Source of the DNA: Galaxea fascicularis
Taxonomy: Eukaryota; Cnidaria; Anthozoa; Scleractinia; Euphylliidae
NCBI GenBank assembly: GCA_948470475.1
Contig: OX419342.1
Span: 27,706,354 to 27,770,353 of the forward strand
Direction: 5' to 3'
DNA length: 64,000 nucleotides
Positions 12,801-22,829 of this stretch are shown here, in pieces. The notes below the pieces were generated by a model, which did no database searches, was not told the DNA's origin, and saw only the letters and a program-made list of their open reading frames with translations. Made by a program: the position numbers and the translations under genes. Position 1 is the first letter of the stretch. Each line of letters begins with the position of its first letter.

Positions 12801-13591
12801 CATGAAACCATAAGTGGCCAGGATGGCCATGGTTAAAGTCCCGAACTGACAACTTGCTGGAGTTATTACACAATAGCTCCTCTTATCCTCTCCCCGGAAG
12901 TGGGATGATCGAACTGGTTATGTTTAATTTTCATGATTTGCCTCCAAATATAAGTGACCGTTAACTGAAGTAGTTTGCTTTCTTGATTTCCACTTAAAAT
13001 TCCCTAACCATAACCCTAAAATATTTACATTGTACTTGTATTACTCTCTCATTTTAAGGGTTCCTACAGCCGGCATAGAAGTCTTGGTAAACGGCAAGTA
13101 TCACTGTTTGCGTCGGACCAAAGACAACTTTTTTGTCGGCATGGGCCTTGGTAAATTTTCAGATCCTCTGCGCGTGCGTATTACAGCCATCACTGGTCAA
13201 CAAATTCCTGCAAGCATTCGTAAAATCATAAATGACGTAAGTTTTCCAAGTAAGGTTCAGTTCGAAGGGATTACACGAGGAACAAACGGAAAAGGTAAGA
13301 AATCATTTTCTTTTAAACTTGAATTTAGGGTGCGATTTTTTGGGGAATTGGTCAGAAATGCATTTTTCATTTTTTTTTTTTTTCATGCAAGTTATCAGGA
13401 CCGATGGGAAACGATTTCTCACGTTTCACCTTCACAAAAGAGGTGTTTGCGATTTTCCCATTGTTTCTTCGTTGTTTTCTTGCACTATCCTAAAGTTTGT
13501 TGTCAAAAATTTTAACGTATCCTTCCGTGAAACAGGTTATAACCGTTTAAACGAATTTCTAAAAAGCTCGACAACTGTAATCAATGAATAA
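9868..13591 (+). CDS. Secreted expansin-like protein (double-psi beta-barrel plus expansin C-terminal domain)
   Basis: Six exons join in phase: 9868-9939, 10306-10371, 11712-11952, 12225-12378, 13059-13294 and 13536-13591, giving 274 residues. The N-terminus (METLATIFALIAMTSFEIPC) is a signal-peptide-like hydrophobic start. Exon 3 gives a double-psi beta-barrel core with GTYYGNYPVGKGACTL, VAAGPATFQHSLGCGMCLDI and GTGSGSGNNPI. Exon 4 has LDFFVRGDGRWKISYIAI then GNIQFRFQGSNSWYIKL, the pattern of the expansin C-terminal (carbohydrate-binding-like) domain, which exon 5 completes. Expansins loosen cellulose or other polysaccharide networks without hydrolysis; whether this animal protein does so is unknown. 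The donor of exon 3 is placed at gtaagg because only that phase keeps exon 4 open. Introns are ordinary and codon use resembles the neighbours, so the gene is native to the genome even if its ancestry involved transfer. Confidence 0.85.
11069..11290. mobile_element. MITE family A, copy 1 (intron of the expansin-like gene)
   Basis: An element of about 220 bp with inverted termini. The left end runs tacagtgcg...ttaccgtggc, then caacaagcatttttacaag. The right end has cttgtaaaaatgtttgttgg, gtggccacggtaa and cgcactgta. A second copy lies at 41182-41402. Length, inverted ends and lack of coding potential fit a non-autonomous DNA transposon. It sits in intron 2 of the expansin-like gene. Confidence 0.75.
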
Positions 13592-14765
13592 GTGCAAAAG
13601 CGCTGAAGTTGTCCCGTTGACAGTGTGTAACACCATACACAAGTAGGGCAACTTCGTTGAGGTATTTCTAGACTTCATTGACTGTATTCAGAGTTAACTC
13701 GAGAATATGACTTCACTTTCTTCACAAACCTCACAAGACGACATTCTAAGAAAACTGCATAGAGTTCAATGTTCAATTCGTGGGGGGTAGCACGTGAGAA
13801 CTCACGTGACAGTCGGACCTAGTATTCTACAGACGGTGAGCTTGAGTCCTAGCCTGCGAACAGGCTCTTCATTTAACAAGCATATTTTTCTCGTCTTTTC
13901 CTTTTTTCCCTTATCGTTTGTGCTTATTGTTGATGAATTTTTATAATTTTTCCATCATAACTTGGTCTAGGGCCGTCCAGAATTTTGTGTTTCGGGCAAG
14001 GAGATAGATACCCATATCCACACGGCGGAATAAGTAAGTATGACCACCAAGGCGGTTCTTCAACAGAGAGAAACACCTCCGCCCCACCCACCCCCCCCTT
14101 CACTCCCCCCTACCCACCTTCTATTTTACGGGAAGGGATACATCCCGTGGGAGCTGGTCGGTTTTAGTAGTCGAAATACCTATCCCTGCCCCCCTCCCCC
14201 CCCCCCTTCACAGAAAAAACAGAATGAGAGGAAATCATAATCATATTTCAGTGATTTTCTCAGGGCAGAGGCAAACAACTTGAAAAGGTTATCACTGAGC
14301 TAGCTCAATTATTACTCAAGTTGTACATATCTGAACAAATTCACAAGTTCGGCATAAGTCGATAACGCATGATCATTGAGGTGAGAATAGTTCTGAGAAG
14401 CACAGCCTGGAGGAAGTCATCATCAGAAACAGCATTTGACTGTTGACTCTGATGACTTTTGCTTAGATCAGCCAATGTCTCCATCAGTCTCCATCAACAA
14501 CAAGTTCCTCTCAGCTCAGGACAGCGATCTGTCATTCACTCAGTCGTCGTTACGTTAAATGATTCTTATCATCAGCAGCCATTAAAATGTTTATCATCTT
14601 ACAGTTATATTTTAATTTCACACCCGTTTGTTCTTTGTATGTGACACAAGATGCAAGGACTCTTGACCAGGTCGACCATTTGCAGACGAAGAAGACTGTC
14701 ATTCTTACATGACGTTCTCCTCAAGATCCTCAGTTAAAAAAAACGGAGGCGGCAAACTGGTGTTC
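13592..14765. other. Intergenic stretch with C-rich tracts and a degenerate repeat
   Basis: No gene is seen. Short C homopolymer and CCACC-type tracts lie at about 14080-14210. From about 14400 to 14735 the sequence resembles, from memory, the degenerate 3' part of a retroelement common in corals (a gatgacttttgcttagat segment followed by fragments such as caacaacaagttcctctcag). This is weak evidence and I do not name the family. Confidence 0.35.
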
Positions 14766-14914
14766 AATACACCATTTTGCTAATAATCAGTTCCAAGTGA
14801 ATTGTGGGTAGATCCAGTCCTTTGTGGGGGCAAACGGTCAAAATTAGAGTGTCAAATTACATCTTTAAATGGCCGTTTGCAATTCGGAACTGATCATCAC
14901 CAAAATGGTGTATT
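14766..14914. mobile_element. Short MITE with inverted termini
   Basis: The left terminus aatacaccattttg (14766-14779) is the exact inverse of caaaatggtgtatt (14901-14914). A second inner pair, atcagttcc and ggaactgat, extends the symmetry. The total is about 149 bp with no coding potential, which fits a miniature inverted-repeat element. Confidence 0.65.
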
Positions 14915-14951
14915 CTTTGACATCAGATTGCGATAATCCCAAAAATGTCAC

Positions 14952-16265
14952 CACAGGCGTCCCAAGCTCACGTTTAGAGAAAGCGAAGAATTATTACACA
15001 TTTATTCATAAAGGCGTCACGGCTGTGCGAGTTGGAACGTGACCTTTCATCTTACGCGGTGTTAGGTTACAGCAGAACCGTTGAGAATTTTAGCGCGTTA
15101 TAAGACTTTGTATGGGGAAAAAAATATCGTTGATTTACAGCGCTAAATGCTTTGAAATATCCACGTTTTTTAAGTAAGATGATTAAAACAAACTTACCTC
15201 ATGTGTGTCCGTTGTGTTTTTTCGTTATTTTCGCTGTTTTGGGCGTTTTATGCCATCACTGTTCTTCCCTTCATAAGACGGAGTCAAGGCTGCACACTCG
15301 GGTTTCGACCGTTGTCGACTCGGAGGCGGTTTGCGTCCAGAAAATCCGTCCGATCGGAACTTTTTTCGCCCACAGTTAAGGCTCTATGATCCTTGCACCC
15401 ACACAGATATCTCTTCTCCGAAAATCCGCGCGCATTACGCTGAAAATGAGCATTTTCCACCGCCGATTCCACGATCGCTTCTTTCTGCGGCACCTTGTGA
15501 TATCGTGATCGGACACGGCCGCGGAAGAGGCTTGGGCCCAACGTCAAATTTCGCGCTACCCGGGGTGGTACAGTCAATTAATGTACAATGGAACAAGGCG
15601 ATACTTCACTCAGGGGATGGGGTAAGTGATGTACATTAATTGACTGTACCACCCCGGGTAGCGCGAAATTTGACGTTGGGCCCAAGCCTCTTCCGCGGCC
15701 GTGTCCGATCACGATATCACAAGGTGCCGCAGAAAGAAGCGATCGTGGAATCGGCGGTGGAAAATGCTCATTTTCAGCGTAATGCGCGCGGATTTTCGGA
15801 GAAGAGATATCTGTGTGGGTGCAAGGATCATAGAGCCTTAACTGTGGGCGAAAAAAGTTCCGATCGGACGGATTTTCTGGACGCAAACCGCCTCCGAGTC
15901 GACAACGGTCGAAACCCGAGTGTGCAGCCTTGACTCCGTCTTATGAAGGGAAGAACAGTGATGGCATAAAACGCCCAAAACAGCGAAAATAACGAAAAAA
16001 CACAACGGACACACATGAGGTAAGTTTGTTTTAATCATCTTACTTAAAAAACGTGGATATTTCAAAGCATTTAGCGCTGTAAATCAACGATATTTTTTTC
16101 CCCATACAAAGTCTTATAACGCGCTAAAATTCTCAACGGTTCTGCTGTAACCTAACACCGCGTAAGATGAAAGGTCACGTTCCAACTCGCACAGCCGTGA
16201 CGCCTTTATGAATAAATGTGTAATAATTCTTCGCTTTCTCTAAACGTGAGCTTGGGACGCCTGTG
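14952..16265. mobile_element. Foldback element with 639-bp near-perfect arms and a 7-bp target-site duplication
   Basis: Arms at about 14949-15587 and 15630-16268 are inverse copies around a centre at 15608.5, separated by a 42-bp spacer. Every position I compared matches, including a run of seven A against seven T. Taking the element as 14952-16265 (ends cacaggcgtccc and gggacgcctgtg), both sides are flanked directly by atgtcac (14945-14951 and 16266-16272), a 7-bp target-site duplication. That argues for transposition rather than an assembly fold-over. The identical frames read on both strands are mirror images and not genes. Long terminal inverted repeats fit a non-autonomous, perhaps MULE-like, DNA transposon; the superfamily is not proven. 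Confidence 0.88.
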
Positions 16266-16272
16266 ATGTCAC

Positions 16273-17214
16273 TTGGTTATTCGTCTTCGTAAGAGTAAGA
16301 GGCTGTCCTAGACAATGCGGAGATCAATAAATGAGTTTAAATGAGTTGAAGTTGTCTGAATGAATCCAGTGGTTTAATTTTAATGTTGCTACGCCGAACC
16401 TGTAGGAACGGGTGCAAAATGAGTTATAAAATGACCATCAATTTCAAATACCACTTGAACTAATAAGCGATTTTTGAGCTTAGTATTCCATGGTTAGGTT
16501 TTTCATGCCACCTCCAAACAGCTTCATTCGCCGTGTTTTCAAGTCAGTGATCCATAACATGTTCGTCTGCACGATGGAAATTAAGTTGATTTGTCCTTAA
16601 CTAGTAAAAGAATGGTTAATCCCCTGTTATTTAATTAACTCAGTGATAATTACGAAGCCAAGGTCTTACGTGATTCGGCGACTAACAACGCCATTTATTG
16701 GGAGGGGACATCTTTAGCTGCCAAATCGTCAAAGACTGTAAGGCTGGACGGGTGAAAAAACAGCTTAATTATCAACAGACTTGAAATCACTGAAATCAAA
16801 ACTGAAAACGGTCCCAAAAAGGTATTCACGACTCTGCTCCTCGTGGAGCTGTGTATAAGTCCCGTATCTAAAGCGTCATAGCAGGTGACGTAGGCTTGTC
16901 ACGAAAACCTAAACGGTTGAGAGGCCGTTACACCCTGTAATGAAGACCAAAGTTTTTCTGTCAGCTCCACATAATAACACCCATGGCTCTAGACGCAGGT
17001 CCCTAGCAAAATTTATACGTAGGCAAGAGATTACCTCGTTCCTAGGTGAGGTATTTGGGAACGAGGTTACTACCGAAAGCAGTGACATTAACTGAACATG
17101 GGTGTAGAGTGACATTTGTCTGAAGTCCCGTTAGCCTAATCTACGTACTTCCTGTGGTCCTGCCAATTTGGAAAATTCATTCACGTAAAAAAACGAAAAG
17201 TGTTTTCTGACAAG
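16273..17214. other. Intergenic region upstream of the lectin/VWA gene
   Basis: No coding potential is recognised. A short inverted pair around acctcgttcc...ggaacgaggt lies at 17034-17066, a motif also seen at 32413-32471. The promoter of the gene starting at 17215 must be within or near this stretch, but no clear TATA box is seen. Confidence 0.45.
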
Positions 17215-20200
17215 ATGTTCGTCTGGCGCCTTGGCGAGTTAACCTTCAGTATTCTGTGGTTGTGTTTCTGCTCCTTAACTCAGAGCTCACCCGGTTATGG
17301 TATGTTTGTGTAAAGGATTTTATTTTCTATGCTAATGTTTTGTCCGAATTAACTGGGCCAGCTTCATCATGATGGAGACTTCCATTCGAAAAAATAGAGA
17401 GAAAATGTTCCCTTACAAGCCAGATTGTTAGTAAACAGTAACAGATGAAAAGAGATAAGTCCTCAAGTATATCAGAATTTTATTGCGTACATGTATTTCT
17501 CCTGCCTCCTGCGGTTTAATCAATTAATGACTTCCAATGGATGTCAACGACTATGCTAAACTCCCTGTACAACAAATTATCCGTGGTGTTCGGTTATCTC
17601 CGCGACTTAGTCAAATGATCACCAAGAATTATAAAGCACAGATATTTTGTCTTAACCCTCTGACACTTTGACCAGCTAGCAACGATAATACAGAAAAATG
17701 TATCCAATTTAGTTTTGTGAAAATATTGATCCCTCTAGTCACAGTCTCAAATGCTGACTGTGACATTCAACACACTGTGAACAGCATGATTTCACAGTGC
17801 TGTTAGAAAAATCACATTCTAGGATTTCATTCGCAGAACATGAGAACATTTAGATTTGAAGTTAGAACCACCTTGTACAGCATAATAAACAGCAACTCAG
17901 GAAAGTACGGTTCAGTAGCTTCCCATTTGAAAGATCACACGTTAGGATTTTATCCAGAGATCCAAAGCTGAGAACACCTTTGTACAGCATAACAAACAGC
18001 ACTACAGCTGAGGTCACTGAAGCCTAGTAACATTCAGTTGAACGCTCACGATTTACGATTTCATCCACAGACTCAAAACTTAGAACCAGATTGGATGAAT
18101 AGGCTAGGAGGAGGGGTTGAAGTTTGATTCTCCTTGTGCATCAAATGGATGATATACGAGAACGTTGTAACAGACCTGGGCTGACAGGGGTGAATTGTAA
18201 GCCAACCTTACAAAAACAATGCGTAGGGATCTTACGATATGCTACGAAAACATCCACTGATAATACGGAATCAAACCAAAACTGCAGTGCAAAAAAACTA
18301 GTATCTGGCACTCACAGGAAGATAAGTAAAATACATACCAAACTTAGACTGCTTCAGGCAGGGTATTGAAAGCGAATTTAAGAAAATGTTTTTCTAAATT
18401 CGATAAGCGATTTAGGAATTAGAAAAAACATGGTAAAACTATTGAACTTCAAAATATGTACACTTTTCTTCAGATAACACTGGCCTTTGTTCCTTTTGAC
18501 ATAGTGAACCATTGTTCTTTGTCACCACTTCCGATTCCGTGAGTATCACGCCGTAGCGCAAAAATTTTCAAAAACAAGGTTTTGTTCCATTTCGGTTTTT
18601 AAAGCTTATAAACTTAATACCGCAAATACCCAGATTATAATGTCTCAGGGAGACCAGGGATCTTCACAAACTGAGCTAATCTGAACCTCATTAACTTCAT
18701 ATCGCTTTTTAGCTGGCTAGGGGCTGATTCCCAAGAAATTATTTCCGGACACCAGGCACATTGAAAATTTCGGCAACGGAGGATTTCAGTACTTTACGTC
18801 CTTAAAATGAAACGAAATGCTGCTGGTTTCCCTGTGCGATCAGTTAACATATTAAACCGCATATTACGTAACAAGCAACAACTCTTAACCCTTCAAACAC
18901 TATATCAACATGTATATTCTCAATACTGTCCTCCGTACGTTTCTATGGTGACGATGAGGAGAATTTGTAAAACAATCAAGACCTTTGTTACGTGTTGTTT
19001 TCTCACATCTTTTAAGTTTGATTGAACAGTGTTACAACACTCTTTTTTATAAGAATATTGTTTTTCCAGCCCAGGCTGAATATTCCTATTTTTCTTCCGA
19101 TTTTAGGCTGAAAATATTCTTGCAATATTCGTAATTATAGCTTATGATCGCATGACATTTCCGTTTAAGGATGTATTGAGGTATGAATTAGTACATTCTG
19201 GACAAATACATTACATGTAACGCTCATCGTTGAACATTTGGCTATCGCTAGTGAACAGTGTTTCGTTTGTTGGTTAGTTTTGCCGTTTAGAGAAAGGAAT
19301 AGTTTTATACAGTTAAGTAAAAACATATCATTGTATTGTATTTACAGATTTACAACGCACGAAATTATATTCTTTTCACAATTTCAGCCTCGAGTTTATT
19401 CTTAAAATTTCGCAAATTTCAGCCTCGATATTCTTATAAAAAAGAAAGAGTGTATAAGGAAAAATTAAGCATTAGCAAAGAAACCGCATTTCTCCCGGTT
19501 CTCGTCCCTAATACCCCGCTGCCATTCTTATTCCCCCACCTCGCCAACACAGCCTAACAGTTCTATTCCAAAGGCTCATCATTTCTATAACTCTCTCAAC
19601 AGTTTTTGAACACAACAACTATGTCTATAAGTTTGTCTTTCCTGAAGACGATCAACGTACTTGGTACGAAGCAGAGTCGCTATGCAAAACGGCTGAAAAT
19701 GGCCATTTGACAAGCCTCGTTTCACCCAACGAAATCAATTGGGTTGACGACGTGATAAAAAATGTCGTGCGGGAACCGAGTTTGACAGTCAAGCTGTGGA
19801 TAGGGGGGAGCGACAGGAAAATTACCGACGTATGGGATTTTGTAGATGGACGACCCCTCCGGTATAACGTTGTTCCCTGGGCCCCGGGTCAGCCCAAGAG
19901 ACCACAACAACACGTGCCTTATGAGTACTGCATCAGTTTGGAGTTTCGGGGAGAGAGGTCCATTTGGTACGTGGAAGACTGTTATCAGACACATGGCTAC
20001 ATCTGCAAAGCAGCCGGTAGGTCGAACCGCATTTCCATATCCTATAATTTGTGTACGCACCGAATCTCTGGAAGCGTCTGTTGAGTTCGGCCGGTAGTTT
20101 GATAGAAGCTGGGGGTACGGCATGAGCTCCAGACCTGATTTCAAACTTGATTGACTGTCAAACCTTTGGTTTCACGTACAGCAGTGCTCATTTTAAAAGG

Positions 20201-22829
20201 ACATGCGCCTGCACACAATTGTTTGATATGTTGAGTATGTTAGAAGCGAGCGGTTGCTATAAATAACTTTTTCGATCAATTGACAGTGACACTAGGTTGT
20301 CCTCTGGGAAATCAGTCAAGAGAAGTCCTGTCACGTCGGGTTAGAAATAAACTGGGATTTTGCTAGACATAGTCGACATACGTCTTCTTAACAGGTTTTC
20401 ATTCTTGCAGAACCATCTAAAAGGCTCTCAGAGAAGAGATTTGGATACAGTAAGTCGTCTGATTTGTGTTTGGAAAGCCACCACACATCCTTTGTCCGCG
20501 ATGCAATCTTCTTACATTAGTCTTCTTTTATATCAAAAAAATTCCTTTCATCGTCATACATCTCTCCTGAGGACCACCTTGACTGACTACGTTTTCAAAA
20601 AAAAATAGCATTTCACCAGTATTATCTGACTGAAAATAAAACACTTACAGTAATAAAAGGATTTCAGGATATAAACTTCACTAAACTTCAGACGATGCTG
20701 CCCTTCGCCTTCCGATAATAACTAATTACTCTCCATCCCCTTCGCTACTGGTTTGGTTTAATCAGACTGTTATTTACAGGGTATTATCTTAGTGCCTATG
20801 GTCCGTTGTCATTATCAATCCAAACAAATTTCTCTCTAAACTCCAACCCCCCCTTCCTCACCCCCCGCAATCACCCCCACTCTCTCCCCGCCAATTGAGC
20901 CAGGGCTTTTTCCTCACTTGGGGGCGGTAACGAGGTTGGAAACGAGCCTCCACAAATAACCTTTCGAACGCGAACGAAAATAAACCCATAATCTATATTC
21001 AGAATTCTGACGTATTGAATTTTGTCAATTCTCTTTTAGGCTGGGAATGGAAAAAACACATTTACAAATTCATTCCTTTACCGTGGCATGGTCTGAGTTG
21101 GACTGAAGCCGAGACATACTGCAGACAAATGGAAGGGGGGCATCTACTTAGCATTCGGACTCCGATAGAAAGTCGATGGGTCACCGACAGGATAAAACAA
21201 GTTCGTCGGGTAATCGGATTCTCCAAGTTTTGGATTGGGGCAACGGATTTTGGTCATGAAGAAACCTACCAATGGACAGATGATAGTACAAACCGACCCA
21301 TCAATTTTACAAGGTAAACTACAGAAAGCGGTTCGTCTAAAAAGTATGTAGATGTCACCGCTAACGAGTACGGGAAAATATAAATCCATTTCCAAGGGCG
21401 GGAATACGAAGCTTGCATGGGTCAACATGCAACTACTACTAGCGCAAAAAAAAAAAAAAATGGAACTAACGTGAGATGAGGTGTATTATGATTCATGCCC
21501 ATTTATTTCACAGGTGGGCAGAAGGCCAGCCATCATCAGTTGATAACGGCGGACGAAAACAAGATTGTGTGGCAATACATGCTGATCCTCACTGGGGAAA
21601 ATGGAGCGATGAAAGATGTGTTATTGAAACTCCATTTGCCTGTAAAACAAGAGGTAGATAACGATTCAGCTTCTTAGTTAGTTCTCTATATCATGTAAAT
21701 TTTGCACATTTTTTGTTTATGGTTAACTATTAATACGCTATTTATATATCAACATGTTTTTCGTAGTGTTGATTACTCTTTACTGAGCTGCATGTTCCTG
21801 TACTTATTTGCGAAATGGAAGGCAATTGACGGAATCGTTTTTTCGTCTTTTCCACTCTTCCAGTGTGCCTGGGCCAAGCAGATGTTGCGTTTCTCATGGA
21901 TTCTACCGTCGTCGGTGGAGATGACTTTCAAGAAGTAAAGAACTTTGTGTGGGCCGTGTTTCAAAACCTTGAGATTTCTAATAATGGCACTCATGTTGGA
22001 TTAATCCGCTTCTCCACGCGAGCCAGTTTGGTTTTCAACTTTCAGTTTAGTGCCGACAACAACATTTTACGCTTGAAAGAAATGATAGACAACACAGCCT
22101 TTGGAGATGGCAATGATACCAAAACCGAATTCGCATTACAGTTGGCTCGATCCGATCTTTTCTCTGCCGAAGGCGGATCGCGTCCCGATGTACCGAAGAT
22201 TGTCGTCGTGCTGACTTACGGCCAATCGCAGAATATTCTCGCTGTTGCGCGCGCATCTATGGCCCTGAAGAGAAACCACGTGACCATTCTGGTGGTGGGA
22301 ATCGGCGAAGAGGTCAACATCGAGGAATTGCTAACCATGGCGTCATCCGCTGATCATTTGACTAGAGCGAGGACATTTAAAGCACTCAAGAAGGGAGTTG
22401 GAAGGATCAAAGATAAAGTTTGTGATAGTAAGTTACTATCGATTAAGTTACCACCACCCAAAATGGTTGCAGGGAAGAACGCACGGATGCATCCGCAGAG
22501 ATGACTGTTGTAGTAACTCGGTAACTGTGTACGTCTGGCGCTTTACTGTACAATTTGTTGGACTTTTAGGGGAGTAGGGCGGGTGGAATTCGACCGGTTC
22601 CACGCCAGTTACAAAGTATTTGACTGCAGTATTTGATAAGTTGAGGTATACCTTTGTTACCCAGGCTGCATATGAACTGCTTTAATCCCTACTGATACTA
22701 AATTAAACATTTATCATAACAGTTTTGACACCATCTTTTGAATAAATAATTCCATTTTTTTCAGGGGTGATTGCGCACCAAACAAGAAGGGAACTTGACG
22801 AAAAAAACAGGGCAAATGCGGAGAAGTAA
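17215..22829 (+). CDS. Secreted protein with two C-type lectin domains and a VWA domain
   Basis: Seven exons join in phase: 17215-17299, 19603-20016, 20411-20449, 21040-21313, 21514-21653, 21864-22427 and 22765-22829, giving 526 residues. Exon 1 encodes a signal peptide (MFVWRLGELTFSILWLCFCS). Exon 2 is a whole C-type lectin-like domain: WYEAESLCKTAENGHLTSL, then WIGGSD, WAPGQP and CYQTHGYICK. Exon 3 is a 13-residue charged linker. Exons 4-5 form a second lectin domain (WTEAETYCRQMEGGHLLSI, FWIGATDFG, WAEGQPSS, KWSDERC, PFACK). Exon 6 is a VWA domain starting ADVAFLMDSTVVGG; exon 7 is a short charged tail. All introns are phase 1 except the one splitting lectin domain 2, as expected for shuffled extracellular modules. 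No EPN/QPD sugar motif is present, so the ligand is unknown. The VWA metal site is degenerate. Confidence 0.88.
17780..18090. repeat. Degenerate minisatellite, about 100-bp unit, in the first intron of the lectin/VWA gene
   Basis: Three imperfect units share taggattt(c/t)atcc, cagagatc/cagactc, ttagaacca and a tail reading gtacagcataa(c/t)aaacagca. Related sequence reappears at 30010-30270, so this is a dispersed family. No coding role is seen. Confidence 0.6.

Noticed and set aside
15152..16065. Matching reading frames on both strands (60-102 codons)
   Set aside because: They are mirror copies in the two arms of the foldback element; no known domain.
14949..16268. Palindrome as an assembly fold-over artefact
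   Set aside because: A 7-bp target-site duplication flanks the element exactly and the spacer is non-palindromic, which favours a real insertion. Read-level data were not available.
19722..20144. 140-codon minus-strand frame
   Set aside because: Antisense shadow of the first C-type lectin exon.
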